Assembly (NCBI GenBank): GCA_963726795.1
Contig: CAVSDD010000003.1
Span: 372,001-436,000, forward strand
DNA: 64,000 nt
Reading direction: 5' to 3'
Source: Hyphomicrobium_A sp963726795
GTDB lineage: Bacteria; Pseudomonadota; Alphaproteobacteria; Rhizobiales; Hyphomicrobiaceae
Under the pieces are notes generated by a model. The model searched no databases and was not told the origin of the DNA. It saw only the letters and a program-made list of their open reading frames with translations. Positions 52,802 to 62,027 of the stretch are shown here, one piece after another. A program made the translations under genes and the position numbers. How positions within the stretch are numbered: position 1 is the first letter of the stretch; each line of letters starts with the position of its first letter.

Positions 52802-53230
52802 TCACATCTGCAGCGGCAGCGGCGCGCCGAACGCCCACACGTAGCCGTAAGGATCGCGCAGCCGGCCGTAGCGCATCACCCAGAACGTGTCGGACGCCGG
52901 CATGGTCACCGTCGCGCCGGCCCCTTGCGCGCGCGCCATGGCGCCGTCGACCTCGAGCGGCGTCTGCAAATTCACCTGCACCGTGATGCCGGGCGGCGTT
53001 CCCACGGGCCGGGGCGCCACGTCGTTGATGAATTCCGGAAAATGGTCGGACAGCATGATGTGGCTGCCGAAGGCCGCCAGGGTCGCGTGCATCACGCGCG
53101 TCTTGTCCTCGTTGAGCTCCTGGTAGACGACATAGGCGCCAAACGCCTTTTTGTAGAAATCGATGGCCTCCAGGCCATTGTTGACCGTCAGATAAATCTC
53201 GATCGCCGCCGAACCGGATGCTTCCTGCAT
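52802..53230 (-). CDS. VOC-family (PhnB/glyoxalase-like) protein
   Basis: 142 aa of the vicinal-oxygen-chelate superfamily, PhnB-like subgroup. Opening YLTVNNGLEAIDFYKKAFGA and the closing DPYGYVWAFG are typical. The strong metal His/Glu ligands of glyoxalase I are not all clear, so activity is unknown. It lies between sucB (31 bases) and lpdA (13 bases) and is therefore cotranscribed with them, a layout I do not regard as standard. Confidence 0.85.
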   Translation of the reverse strand: MQEASGSAAIEIYLTVNNGLEAIDFYKKAFGAYVVYQELNEDKTRVMHATLAAFGSHIMLSDHFPEFINDVAPRPVGTPPGITVQVNLQTPLEVDGAMARAQGAGATVTMPASDTFWVMRYGRLRDPYGYVWAFGAPLPLQM

Positions 53231-53261
53231 TTCCCTGCACTCCCCAAAGCCACGCGGGCCC

Positions 53262-54599
53262 CTAGAGCTCCAGGATAAACCGTTGCGGGTCTTCTAGGCA
53301 CTCCTTGACGCGAACCAGAAATGCCACGGCTTCCTTGCCGTCGACGAGACGGTGGTCGTAGCTCAAGGCCACGTACATCATCGGGCGGGCCACCACCTGG
53401 CCGTCGCGGACCACGGGGCGTTCCTCGATGCGGTGCATGCCAAGAATGCCCGATTGGGGGGCGTTCAGGATCGGGGTCGACAGCAGCGAGCCGTAGACCC
53501 CTCCGTTGGTGATCGTGAAGGTGCCGCCCTGCATATCCTCGATACCGAGCTTACCGTCGCGGGCCCGCTTGCCGAAGTCGGTGATCTGGCTTTCGATCTC
53601 GGCCAGGCTCATACGGTCGGCTTCGCGCACCACCGGCACGACGAGGCCCCGGTCGGTCCCGACCGCGACCCCGATGTGGTAGTAATTTTTGTAGACGATC
53701 TCGTCGCCGTCGATCTCGGCGTTGACGGCGGGGATCTCGCGCAGGGCCTGCAGGCAGGCCTTAACGAAGAAGCCCATGAAGCCCAGCTTCACGCCGTGGC
53801 GCTTCTCGAACAATTCCTTGTAATCGGAGCGCAGTTTGATCACCGCGCTCATGTCGACATCGTTGAACGTCGTGAGCATCGCAGCGGTGTTCTGCGCATC
53901 CTTCAGGCGCTGCGCGATCGTCTGGCGCAGCCTCGACATGCGCACGCGCTCCTCGCGCCCCGCGTCGTTGGCGAGCGAGGGAAGGCGCAGGTGCTGGGCC
54001 GGAACCGGCATCGAGCCGGATTTGCTCGAAGAGGCAGCCGCCGCGGCAGGTGCCGGCGCCTCGTCCTCTCCGGAGTCGGTCTCCTGCGCGGCTGCGGATT
54101 TGGCCGACGCAATGTCCTCCTTCAGAACCTGGCCGCGCTTGCCGGAGCCGACGACAGCCTCGGCGTCGAGGCCAGCTTCGGCCAGCTTCTTGCGCGCCGC
54201 GGGACTTGGCGGCATCGCACTCTTGCCGGCGACTTTTGCTGGAGGCGCGTCAGCTGATTTCTGCGCGGGCGGTGGCGATGCCTTGGCCTGGCTCTTGTCT
54301 GGGGTTTTTCCGTCGGGAGCTTTCGCACGAGCCGGCGCCGCAGCAGCTTTGGCACCCGCTGCACCGTTGCTGATGGCGCCGAGCACCGCGCCGACGGCAA
54401 CGGTTGCGCCCTCCGCCACGCGGATTTCACCCAGCACCCCCGAAACCGGTGAGGGCACCTCGACGGTGACCTTGTCGGTCTCGAGCTCCACCAGCGGCTC
54501 GTCGACTTCGACCTTGTCGCCGGCCTGCTTGAACCACTTGCCGACGATCGCTTCCGTGATGCTTTCGCCCAGAGCCGGCACGCGAATTTCCGTCGCCAT
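53262..54599 (-). CDS. sucB: 2-oxoglutarate dehydrogenase E2, dihydrolipoamide succinyltransferase
   Basis: 445 aa. Lipoyl domain (1-80) with the lipoyl Lys in VELETDKVTVEVP, an Ala/Pro/Lys linker, peripheral-subunit-binding domain (about 130-165, PPSPAARKKLAEAGLD and GKRGQVLKEDI) and the catalytic core ending in ALSYDHRLVDGKEAV with the His-Asp pair. Links E1 (sucA) and E3 (lpdA) in the same operon. Confidence 0.97.
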   Translation of the reverse strand: MATEIRVPALGESITEAIVGKWFKQAGDKVEVDEPLVELETDKVTVEVPSPVSGVLGEIRVAEGATVAVGAVLGAISNGAAGAKAAAAPARAKAPDGKTPDKSQAKASPPPAQKSADAPPAKVAGKSAMPPSPAARKKLAEAGLDAEAVVGSGKRGQVLKEDIASAKSAAAQETDSGEDEAPAPAAAAASSSKSGSMPVPAQHLRLPSLANDAGREERVRMSRLRQTIAQRLKDAQNTAAMLTTFNDVDMSAVIKLRSDYKELFEKRHGVKLGFMGFFVKACLQALREIPAVNAEIDGDEIVYKNYYHIGVAVGTDRGLVVPVVREADRMSLAEIESQITDFGKRARDGKLGIEDMQGGTFTITNGGVYGSLLSTPILNAPQSGILGMHRIEERPVVRDGQVVARPMMYVALSYDHRLVDGKEAVAFLVRVKECLEDPQRFILEL

Positions 54600-54658
54600 C
54601 TCGACCTCGTCTCGTCGGAACCGTCGCCGCAGCTCTCGTGGCCGCCGGATCGGTGTCT

Positions 54659-57601
54659 TCAGGTATTCCCGTTTCCGGTCAGCGCTTCGTTCACGAGCGC
54701 CGTCTGCTCAAAGATATGCTTCGACAATTGCCCGCTCGCCGTTGAAGCGGACGCGGGCCGCCCGGCGTAGGCCGGATTGCGATGTTTGGCCTCGATGCGC
54801 TCGAGCACCCACTTGATGTTGGGCTCGATGAAGCTCCAGGCGCCCATATTCTTGGGTTCCTCTTGGCACCAGACGATCTCGGCGTTGGGGAAGCGCGCCA
54901 GCTCCGTCATCAGGGCACGCGCGGGGAATGGGTAAAGCTGCTCCAGCCGCAGGATGTAAATGTCGAAGCGCTCGGCCGCATCGCGCGCATCAGCCAGATC
55001 GTAGTAGACCTTGCCCGAGCAGAGCACGACGCGCTTGATCTCCTCCTCCGGGAGCCGGAAGGTTTCATCCCACAGCACGCGATGGAAGGTGGTGTCGGGT
55101 CCCATCTCGTCGAGCAGCGACACGACGCGCTTGTGGCGCAGCAGCGACTTCGGCGTCATGAGGATCAGCGGCTTGCGGAACTTGCGGTGCAGCTGCCGCC
55201 GCAAAATATGGAAATAGTTGGCGGGCGTGGTGCAGTTCGCCACCTGCCAGTTGTCCTCGGCGCACAGCTGCAGATAGCGTTCCAGGCGCGCGGAGGAATG
55301 CTCCGGCCCCTGTCCCTCATATCCGTGCGGCAGCAGGCACACGAGCCCCGACATGCGCAGCCACTTGCGCTCGCCCGAGGAGATGAACTGGTCGAAGAGG
55401 ACCTGGGCGCCGTTCGCGAAATCGCCGAACTGGGCTTCCCACATGACGAGCGCCTTGGGCTCGGCCAGCGAGTAGCCGTACTCGAAACCGAGCACGGCCT
55501 CCTCCGACAGCATCGAGTTGATCACCTCGAAATTCGCCTGGTCGTTGGCGACGTGCTTCAGCGGAGTCCAGCGGCGCTCGGTCTCCTGATCGATCAGAAC
55601 CGAATGGCGCTGGGAAAAGGTACCGCGCTCCGAGTCCTGGCCCGAGAGACGCACGGGAAAGCCTTCCGAGAGCAGCGAGCCGAACGCCAGCGCCTCGGCC
55701 ATCGACCAGTCGATGCCCTCGCCCGTGTCGACCATCTGCCGGCGCCGCTCGAGCAACCGGAAGATAGCTTTGTGCGCGTGAAAGTCCGGCGGGAGGCTCG
55801 TGATGCGCCGCCCGATGATCTTCAGGCGCTCAATCTTGACGCCGGTCTCGCCGCGGCGCGCATCATCATCGGCGAAGCCCATGCCCGACCAGCGCCCGTC
55901 GAGCCAATCGGCCTTGTTGGGCTTGTAGGAATCGGCGGTTGCGAACTCGGTCTCGAGGTTGGCGCGGAAGCCGGACTTCATCTCCTCGGCTTCCTGCGTC
56001 GTGACCACGCCCTCCTCGGCGAGGCGCTTGGAGTAAAGCTCAATCACCGTCGGATGCGACTTGATCGTCTTGTACATGAGCGGCTGGGTGAACATCGGCT
56101 CATCGGCCTCGTTGTGGCCGTAGCGCCGGTAGCAGAACATGTCGATGACGACCGGCTTCTGGAATTTCTGCCGGAACTCGGCTGCGATCTTTGCCACGTG
56201 CACGACGGCCTCGGGGTTGTCGCCGTTCACGTGAAAGATCGGAGCTTCGACGATGCGCGCCACGTCCGAGCAATAGGGCGATGAGCGCGAGTGGCGCGGG
56301 TTCGTCGTGAAGCCGATCTGGTTGTTGATGATGAAGTGGATCGACCCGCCGGTGCGGTGGCCCTTGAGGCCCGAGAGACCGAAGCATTCGGCAACGACGC
56401 CCTGGCCGGCGAACGCCGCATCGCCGTGGATCAGCAGTGGCAGCACCGGCGTGCGCTCACCGTGCGCACAGCCGCGCTGGTCCTGCTTGGCGCGCACCTT
56501 GCCGAGCACCACGGGATCGACGATCTCGAGGTGCGAGGGATTGGCCGTCAGCGACAAATGCACGTTGTTGCCGTCGAAGGAGCGGTCGGCGGAGGCGCCC
56601 AAATGGTACTTTACGTCGCCCGAGCCCTCGACGTCGTCGGGCTTGAAGGAGCCGCCTTTGAATTCGTTGAAGATGGCGCGGTAGGGCTTCGCCATCACGT
56701 TGGCGAGGATGTTGAGGCGGCCGCGGTGGGCCATGCCCATGATGATCTCTTTGACGCCGAGCTGACCTCCGCGTTTGATGATCTGCTCGAGCGCGGGAAC
56801 CATCGCCTCGGCTCCGTCGATGCCGAAACGCTTGGTGCCGGTGTATTTCACCTCGCAGAACTTCTCGAACGTCTCCGTCTCGATCAGCTTGCGCAGGATC
56901 GCGCGGCGCCCCTCGGGCGTGAAGCGGATGTCCTTCTCCTCGCCCTCGATGCGGTCCTGGATCCAGGCCTTCTGCGCCGGGCTGGTGATGTGCATGAACT
57001 GCGCGCCGATGTGGCGGCAGTAGGTGCGGCGCATGATGCGCAGGATCTGGCGCATGGTCGCCGTCTCGAGGCCGAGCACGCGATCGATGAAGATCGGCCG
57101 GTCGAGGTCGGCGTCGGTGAAGCCGTAGGTTTCGGGCTTGAGCTCGCGGTGCACCTTGCGGTCGGCGAGGCCGAGCGGGTCGAGGTCGGCTGCGAGGTGG
57201 CCCATGACGCGGTAGGCGCGGATCAGCTGCAGCGCGCGGATCGAGTCCTGCGTGGCGCGCAGCGACGCCGCCGGCGACATCTCAAAGCCGAGCGTGTGCG
57301 CGCGTGCCTGCAGGTTGTCGCGCAGCGTGCGCTCGGTGGCGCCATAATCGCCGGTCAGCGCCGCGACGAGTTCGCCGTTGGTCTGCAGATCCTCGACCGG
57401 TACGCCCCAGGTCGGCCCGCGGCTTTCCTGGCGCGAGAGGTCGCGGTCCTCGTTCAGGCTGTCGAAGAAGTGGCGCCACTCGTCGCTGACCGAGCCGGGG
57501 TTGCGCTCGTACTCGGTTTGCATCGCTTCGACGTAGGCGGCGTTGGCCCCGCTCAGAAACGAGGTGCGCTGGAAACGGTCATTGGCGGGTTGGCGAGCCA
57601 T
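54659..57601 (-). CDS. sucA: 2-oxoglutarate dehydrogenase E1
   Basis: 980 aa thiamine-diphosphate enzyme, full length. ThDP and substrate motifs include MGMAHRGRLNILANV, IHGDAAFAGQGVVAE and the GYEGQGPEHSSARLERYLQ loop; the N-terminal E2-binding helix (LSGANAAYVEAMQTEYERNP) is present. Starts after a 173-base gap behind sucD that holds a strong hairpin. Confidence 0.97.
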   Translation of the reverse strand: MARQPANDRFQRTSFLSGANAAYVEAMQTEYERNPGSVSDEWRHFFDSLNEDRDLSRQESRGPTWGVPVEDLQTNGELVAALTGDYGATERTLRDNLQARAHTLGFEMSPAASLRATQDSIRALQLIRAYRVMGHLAADLDPLGLADRKVHRELKPETYGFTDADLDRPIFIDRVLGLETATMRQILRIMRRTYCRHIGAQFMHITSPAQKAWIQDRIEGEEKDIRFTPEGRRAILRKLIETETFEKFCEVKYTGTKRFGIDGAEAMVPALEQIIKRGGQLGVKEIIMGMAHRGRLNILANVMAKPYRAIFNEFKGGSFKPDDVEGSGDVKYHLGASADRSFDGNNVHLSLTANPSHLEIVDPVVLGKVRAKQDQRGCAHGERTPVLPLLIHGDAAFAGQGVVAECFGLSGLKGHRTGGSIHFIINNQIGFTTNPRHSRSSPYCSDVARIVEAPIFHVNGDNPEAVVHVAKIAAEFRQKFQKPVVIDMFCYRRYGHNEADEPMFTQPLMYKTIKSHPTVIELYSKRLAEEGVVTTQEAEEMKSGFRANLETEFATADSYKPNKADWLDGRWSGMGFADDDARRGETGVKIERLKIIGRRITSLPPDFHAHKAIFRLLERRRQMVDTGEGIDWSMAEALAFGSLLSEGFPVRLSGQDSERGTFSQRHSVLIDQETERRWTPLKHVANDQANFEVINSMLSEEAVLGFEYGYSLAEPKALVMWEAQFGDFANGAQVLFDQFISSGERKWLRMSGLVCLLPHGYEGQGPEHSSARLERYLQLCAEDNWQVANCTTPANYFHILRRQLHRKFRKPLILMTPKSLLRHKRVVSLLDEMGPDTTFHRVLWDETFRLPEEEIKRVVLCSGKVYYDLADARDAAERFDIYILRLEQLYPFPARALMTELARFPNAEIVWCQEEPKNMGAWSFIEPNIKWVLERIEAKHRNPAYAGRPASASTASGQLSKHIFEQTALVNEALTGNGNT

Positions 57602-57652
57602 GCAAATTCCGTTGGTTCAATGTCGGGCACGCCTGCGGTTCAACCGTTCATG

Positions 57653-57692
57653 CCCGGGCGACAAGGTCCGCTTTGTCCCAGACATGCCCGGG
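57653..57692. repeat. Strong hairpin between sucD and sucA
   Basis: Outer 7-bp stem cccgggc (57653-57659) / gcccggg (57686-57692); inner 7-bp stem gacaagg (57660-57666) / ctttgtc (57671-57677) with loop tccg; an 8-base bulge between the outer and inner right arms. Resembles interspersed cccggg-type palindromes of Bradyrhizobium and relatives. In the operon it may cause mRNA processing and different levels of sucCD and sucAB. Confidence 0.65.
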
Positions 57693-57774
57693 ACAACGTG
57701 TGGTAATCCGCACCAGCCGTTTCACGTGAGACGGCGTGCTGAAACGGCGACCGGATGTGCACTGCAACATAAGC

Positions 57775-58702
57775 CTACTTTGCGATTTTGCCACGCCGCG
57801 ATTGCCCTTTTAGGACGTCGTTCAGCGTCGTCCCCAGCGCAGCGGGGCTCGCGGCAATCGCAATACCGGCCGAGCGCATGGCCTCCAGCTTGTCGCCGGC
57901 CTTGCCCTTGCCGCCCGAAATGATGGCACCCGCATGCCCCATGCGCCGCCCCGGCGGGGCCGTGACGCCGGCGATGAATCCGGCCATCGGCTTTGAGCGC
58001 CCGCGCTTGGCCTCGCTCTTGATGAACTCGGCCGCGTCCTCTTCCGCCGAGCCGCCGATCTCGCCGATCATGATGATCGAAGTCAGTGTCCGGGTCGGCG
58101 AGGAACAACTCGAGCACGTCGATGAACTCGGTGCCTTTCACCGGATCGCCGCCGATGCCGACCGCCGTCGACTGGCCGAGTCCCGCGTCCGACGTTTGCT
58201 TCACGGCCTCGTAGGTCAACGTGCCCGAGCGCGAGACGATGCCGACGCGGCCCGGCTTGAAGATGTTGCCCGGCATGATGCCGATCTTGCAGGCGTTAGG
58301 CGTCAGCACGCCCGGGCAGTTGGGGCCGATCAGGCGCGAGCCCGAGCCCTCGAGCGCACGCTTCACCTTCACCATGTCGAGGACCGGGATGCCCTCGGTG
58401 ATGGCGACGATCAGGGCGATGCCGGCATCGATCGCTTCCAGGATCGCGTCGGCCGCGAATGGCGGCGGCACGTAGATCGCGCTCGCGTCGGCGCTGGTTG
58501 CGGCCTTGGCCTCGCGCACGGTGTTGAACAGCGGCACTTCGGCAAGCTCAGGGTCGGAGTGGCGCGTGCCGCCCTTGCCCGGGGTGACGCCGCCAACGAT
58601 CGCCGTGCCGTAGGCTTTCGCCTGCTTGGTGTGGAACGTACCCTGGCTGCCGGTGATCCCCTGGCAGATCACCTTGGTCGTTTTGTCGACGAGAATGGCC
58701 AT
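57775..58702 (-). pseudogene. sucD: Succinyl-CoA synthetase alpha subunit, 1-base frameshift
   Basis: The CoA-binding N-terminal two thirds read normally from ATG 58702 (VICQGITGSQGTFHTKQA, RLIGPNCPGVLTP, GIVSRSGTLTYE, ending VLELFLADPDTD). Then the frame runs into a Arg/Gly/His-rich nonsense tail. One base later the real continuation starts: SIIMIGEIGGSAEEDAAEF to the phosphohistidine loop GHAGAIISGG and the end GKIAK at 57775. Removing one T near 58085 (GACTTCGATC to GACTCGATC) gives 308 aa. The active-site His lies after the shift, so the gene as written would be dead. Since sucC, sucA and sucB are intact, sequencing error is likely. Confidence 0.9.
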
Positions 58703-58814
58703 GGTGCGCCCGCTGCCTCTGACGGCACTCTAGAGGTTTTTGCTGCGCTGCATCAAGAACGATGTGCGCTAACAAATGCCGCTGCTGTCGCCGCTTTTTT
58801 GCTGAAAAACCCGT

Positions 58815-60014
58815 TCAGGCGGCCGCTTTTACCGCCGCGGTGATCTTCTCGGCGGCATCGGCCAAATCATCCGCCGGGACGATCTTGAGCCCGCTCTCGC
58901 TCAAAATCTTCTTACCGAGGTCGACGTTGGTCCCTTCGAGACGGACCACGAGGGGCACGTGGATGGCCATCTCACGCGCCGCGGCCACCACGCCCTCGGC
59001 GATGATGTCGCAACGCATGATGCCGCCGAAGATGTTGACCAGGATGCCCTTCACGGCCGGGTCGGTCAGGATGATCTTGAATGCGGCCTGGACCTTTTCC
59101 TTGGACGCGCCGCCGCCGACGTCGAGGAAGTTCGCCGGCTCCGCGCCATAAAGCTTGATAATGTCCATGGTCGCCATCGCGAGCCCGGCGCCGTTGACCA
59201 TGCAGCCGATCGAGCCGTCGAGCTTCACGTAGGAGAGGTCGTGCTTGGAGGCTTCCACCTCGGCCGGATCCTCCTCCTCGATGTCGCGCATCTCCATGAC
59301 GTCGGGATGCCGGTAGAGCGCATTTGAGTCGAACGTCATCTTGGCATCGAGGCAGGTCAACGAGCCGTCCTTGCTCACGACCAGCGGATTGACCTCGAGA
59401 AGGCTCACATCCTTTTCGGTCACCAGGCGGTAGAGGTCGCCCACGAGCCTGACGCACGCCGCGACCTGCTTGCCCGATAGGCCCAGCGCGAACGCTATCT
59501 TGCGACCATGGAACGGCTCATAGCCGGTCGCGGGATCGATCGTGACGGTCACGATCTTCTCCGGGGTTTCCGCCGCTACCTCTTCGATGTTCATGCCGCC
59601 AGCTTGGCTCGCGATGAAGGCCACCCGTGACGACACCCGATCCACCAGCGCGGATAGATAAAGCTCTCGCTCGATGTCGCAGGATTCAGCCACCAGGATG
59701 CGGTTGACGACGCGGCCGTCGGGACCGGTTTGCAGCGTGACCAGCGTATTGCCGAGCATCTGCTCAGCAAATGCCTGCACCTCGGCCTTGGACCGCGCCA
59801 GCCGGACGCCGCCTTTCGACCCCGCGCCCTTTTCCTTGAACGTGCCCTTGCCGCGGCCGCCGGCGTGGATCTGTGCCTTCACCACGAACATTGGGCCTGA
59901 CAAGCGCTGCACGGCCTCTGAAGCCTCCCGCACGGAAAATGCCGCAATGCCGTTGGGCGTCGGGATGCCGTACTGACGCAGCAGCTCCTTTGCCTGGTAC
60001 TCGTGGACGTTCAT
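58815..60014 (-). CDS. sucC: Succinyl-CoA synthetase beta subunit
   Basis: 399 aa from ATG 60014 (MNVHEYQAKELLRQYGIP). ATP-grasp fold; makes succinate and ATP/GTP from succinyl-CoA with SucD. KAQIHAGGRGK, LEVNPLVV and FLDVGGGASKEKV, VNIFGGIMRCD are typical. Starts 44 bases after mdh. Confidence 0.97.
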   Translation of the reverse strand: MNVHEYQAKELLRQYGIPTPNGIAAFSVREASEAVQRLSGPMFVVKAQIHAGGRGKGTFKEKGAGSKGGVRLARSKAEVQAFAEQMLGNTLVTLQTGPDGRVVNRILVAESCDIERELYLSALVDRVSSRVAFIASQAGGMNIEEVAAETPEKIVTVTIDPATGYEPFHGRKIAFALGLSGKQVAACVRLVGDLYRLVTEKDVSLLEVNPLVVSKDGSLTCLDAKMTFDSNALYRHPDVMEMRDIEEEDPAEVEASKHDLSYVKLDGSIGCMVNGAGLAMATMDIIKLYGAEPANFLDVGGGASKEKVQAAFKIILTDPAVKGILVNIFGGIMRCDIIAEGVVAAAREMAIHVPLVVRLEGTNVDLGKKILSESGLKIVPADDLADAAEKITAAVKAAA

Positions 60015-60058
60015 TCGGGGACCCGCTCGCTTTATCTGGCCTTGAGTAACCGCGCGGG

Positions 60059-61024
60059 CTACGCGCCGAGCTGAGGGGCGATCTTGGTGCAAGCGTCGAC
60101 GAGGCCCTTCACCGCCTCAACCGACTTGATGAACATGCCGCGTTCCATCGCGTTGAGGTCGATCTCAACGATGCGCTCGGCCCCACCCGCGCCGATGATC
60201 ACCGGCACGCCGACATAGAGGCCTTTGACGCCGTATTCGCCGTTGAGATAGGCGGCACACGGCAGAATGCGCTTTTTGTCCTTCAGGTAGCTATCCATCA
60301 TCTCAACCGCAGACGACGCCGGCGCATAGTAGGCCGATCCCGTTTTCAGCAGCGCGACGATCTCGCCGCCGCCTTTGCGCGTGCGCTCTACGATCTCGTC
60401 AAGCCGCTCCTGACGCATCCATCCCATGCGGATGACGTCGGGGAGAGGAATACCCGCGACGGTGGAATAACGCACGAGCGGCACCATGTCGTCGCCATGG
60501 CCACCGAGAACGAACGCCGAGACGTCTTCAACGGAGATCCCGAGCTCGGAAGCGAGGAAGTGGCGGAAACGCGAGGTGTCGAGCACGCCAGCCATGCCGA
60601 CCACCATGTTGCGGGGCAGGCCGGAGGCCTTTTGCAGGGCCCACACCATGGCGTCGAGCGGATTGGTGATGACGATGACGAACGAGGTGGGCGCGTATTT
60701 CTTGATGCCGGCGCCGACCTGCTCCATCACCTTGATGTTGATACCGATGAGGTCGTCGCGGCTCATGCCCGGTTTGCGGGGCACACCGGCGGTGACGATG
60801 CACACGTCGGCACCTTCGATGTCGGCGTAGGCATTGGTGCCGCGTAGATGGCAGTCGAAGCCCTCAACCGAGCCGGATTGCGAAATATCGAGCGCTTTGC
60901 CCTGGGGCAGGCCTTCGGCGATATCGAAGATAACGACGTCGCCCAACTCCTTTAGCCCGATGAGATGCGCCAGCGTCCCGCCGATCATACCCCCGCCGAT
61001 CAAGGCGATCTTCGTGCGCGCCAT
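60059..61024 (-). CDS. mdh: Malate dehydrogenase
   Basis: 321 aa from ATG 61024 with AAGGGAG in front. LDH-like malate dehydrogenase: IGGGMIGGTLAHLIG (NAD loop), TAGVPRKPGMSRDDL, ITNPLDAMVW and catalytic His in LGGHGDDMVPLVRYS. First gene of the mdh-sucC-sucD-sucA-sucB-VOC-lpdA operon. Confidence 0.97.
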   Translation of the reverse strand: MARTKIALIGGGMIGGTLAHLIGLKELGDVVIFDIAEGLPQGKALDISQSGSVEGFDCHLRGTNAYADIEGADVCIVTAGVPRKPGMSRDDLIGINIKVMEQVGAGIKKYAPTSFVIVITNPLDAMVWALQKASGLPRNMVVGMAGVLDTSRFRHFLASELGISVEDVSAFVLGGHGDDMVPLVRYSTVAGIPLPDVIRMGWMRQERLDEIVERTRKGGGEIVALLKTGSAYYAPASSAVEMMDSYLKDKKRILPCAAYLNGEYGVKGLYVGVPVIIGAGGAERIVEIDLNAMERGMFIKSVEAVKGLVDACTKIAPQLGA

Positions 61025-61218
61025 GCGTCTTTCGCTCCCTTTGCCGGATTTTTCGCTTCGATGCGACGAAGCCCCACAGGGCTGGAAATCCTGTGGGTGT
61101 GGCGCCGCCACAACTCCGTCACGTGTAGCTTTAGACTACCGTTCCGAACAGGAAAAGCCCCACTTGGGGCCGGGAGCAAAGCCAAACCGCCGCGGTGCGC
61201 GGGGAATCGGGGAGTGGA

Positions 61219-62013
61219 GTGAGAGGGGTCTCACTGGTTGCATTTGCCCTAATAGGGAGCGGCCTCGCGATTGCGGGCAAGCCGGCGAACTTTCTCGGCT
61301 TCCGCCTGCTCGACCTAGAGAGCCAATCGGTCAAATGGCGAAGCGCGCGCTTCGGCGCAGCGGCCACCGTCACTTACGGCTTTGCCACCGAGCCGACCAC
61401 CACACCCGATGCGCGCAACTGCGCCAAAATGCTCCCGCCCGCTGCCGCCTATTCCCCTTCGCACGTCAGCGAGCGGGTATTCCACCGCGAGGTCGCGGCT
61501 GCCTTTCGCATGTGGGAGCAGGTTGCGGATATCCGATTCAGGGAAGCCGCTGACCCGAAAAGCGCTGACATCCTCATCGGGGCACAGGCCGAGCCCATCG
61601 GCCGGGCCTTCACCAACGTCGCTTTGAAGCCCTCGCCGGCCGAAGGCCGAAAGGTCATCGCGCGTTCCCTGATCTGCCTCAACCCGACCCAGCCCTGGAA
61701 GGTCGGATTCGACGGCGATCTCGACGTCTACGATTTGCGCTACACGATCGCGCACGAGATCGGTCACGCGATCGGGCTCGATCATCCAAGCGCATCGGGC
61801 CAGCTGATGTCGTACCGCTACGACGAGCGCCATCACGGCCCGCAGGACGGTGATATCCGCGGAGCGGCGCTGCTCTACGGTCCCAAGCCAGGAACGGCGC
61901 AAACCGAGAGCGTAGCGCCAACGACCAAGGCCGACGCAGTCGAACCGCAGGACACCTCCGGCTGGCCGTTCGGAATTGGCGAAGGCAACCGCGAGCGGGC
62001 GTCCAGCCGCTAA
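61219..62013 (+). CDS. Secreted matrixin-like metalloprotease
   Basis: About 264 aa. GTG start with GGGGAG in front (a longer in-frame GTG exists at 61195), signal peptide (about 1-20). Zinc site HEIGHAIGLDH near residues 178-188 with the extended HExxHxxGxxH motif and a Met-turn LMSYRY shortly after, as in matrixins/metzincins. A pre-domain (30-100) precedes it. Cys near residue 66 could act as a switch, but the PRCGxPD propeptide motif is not evident. A secreted protease or host/biofilm factor; no partner is nearby. Divergent from mdh. Confidence 0.85.
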   Translation: MRGVSLVAFALIGSGLAIAGKPANFLGFRLLDLESQSVKWRSARFGAAATVTYGFATEPTTTPDARNCAKMLPPAAAYSPSHVSERVFHREVAAAFRMWEQVADIRFREAADPKSADILIGAQAEPIGRAFTNVALKPSPAEGRKVIARSLICLNPTQPWKVGFDGDLDVYDLRYTIAHEIGHAIGLDHPSASGQLMSYRYDERHHGPQDGDIRGAALLYGPKPGTAQTESVAPTTKADAVEPQDTSGWPFGIGEGNRERASSR

Positions 62014-62027
62014 GAACCTTCACTGCT

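Noticed and set aside
54782..57706. Two long plus-strand open frames opposite sucA
   Set aside because: Antisense shadows of a verified 980-aa gene.
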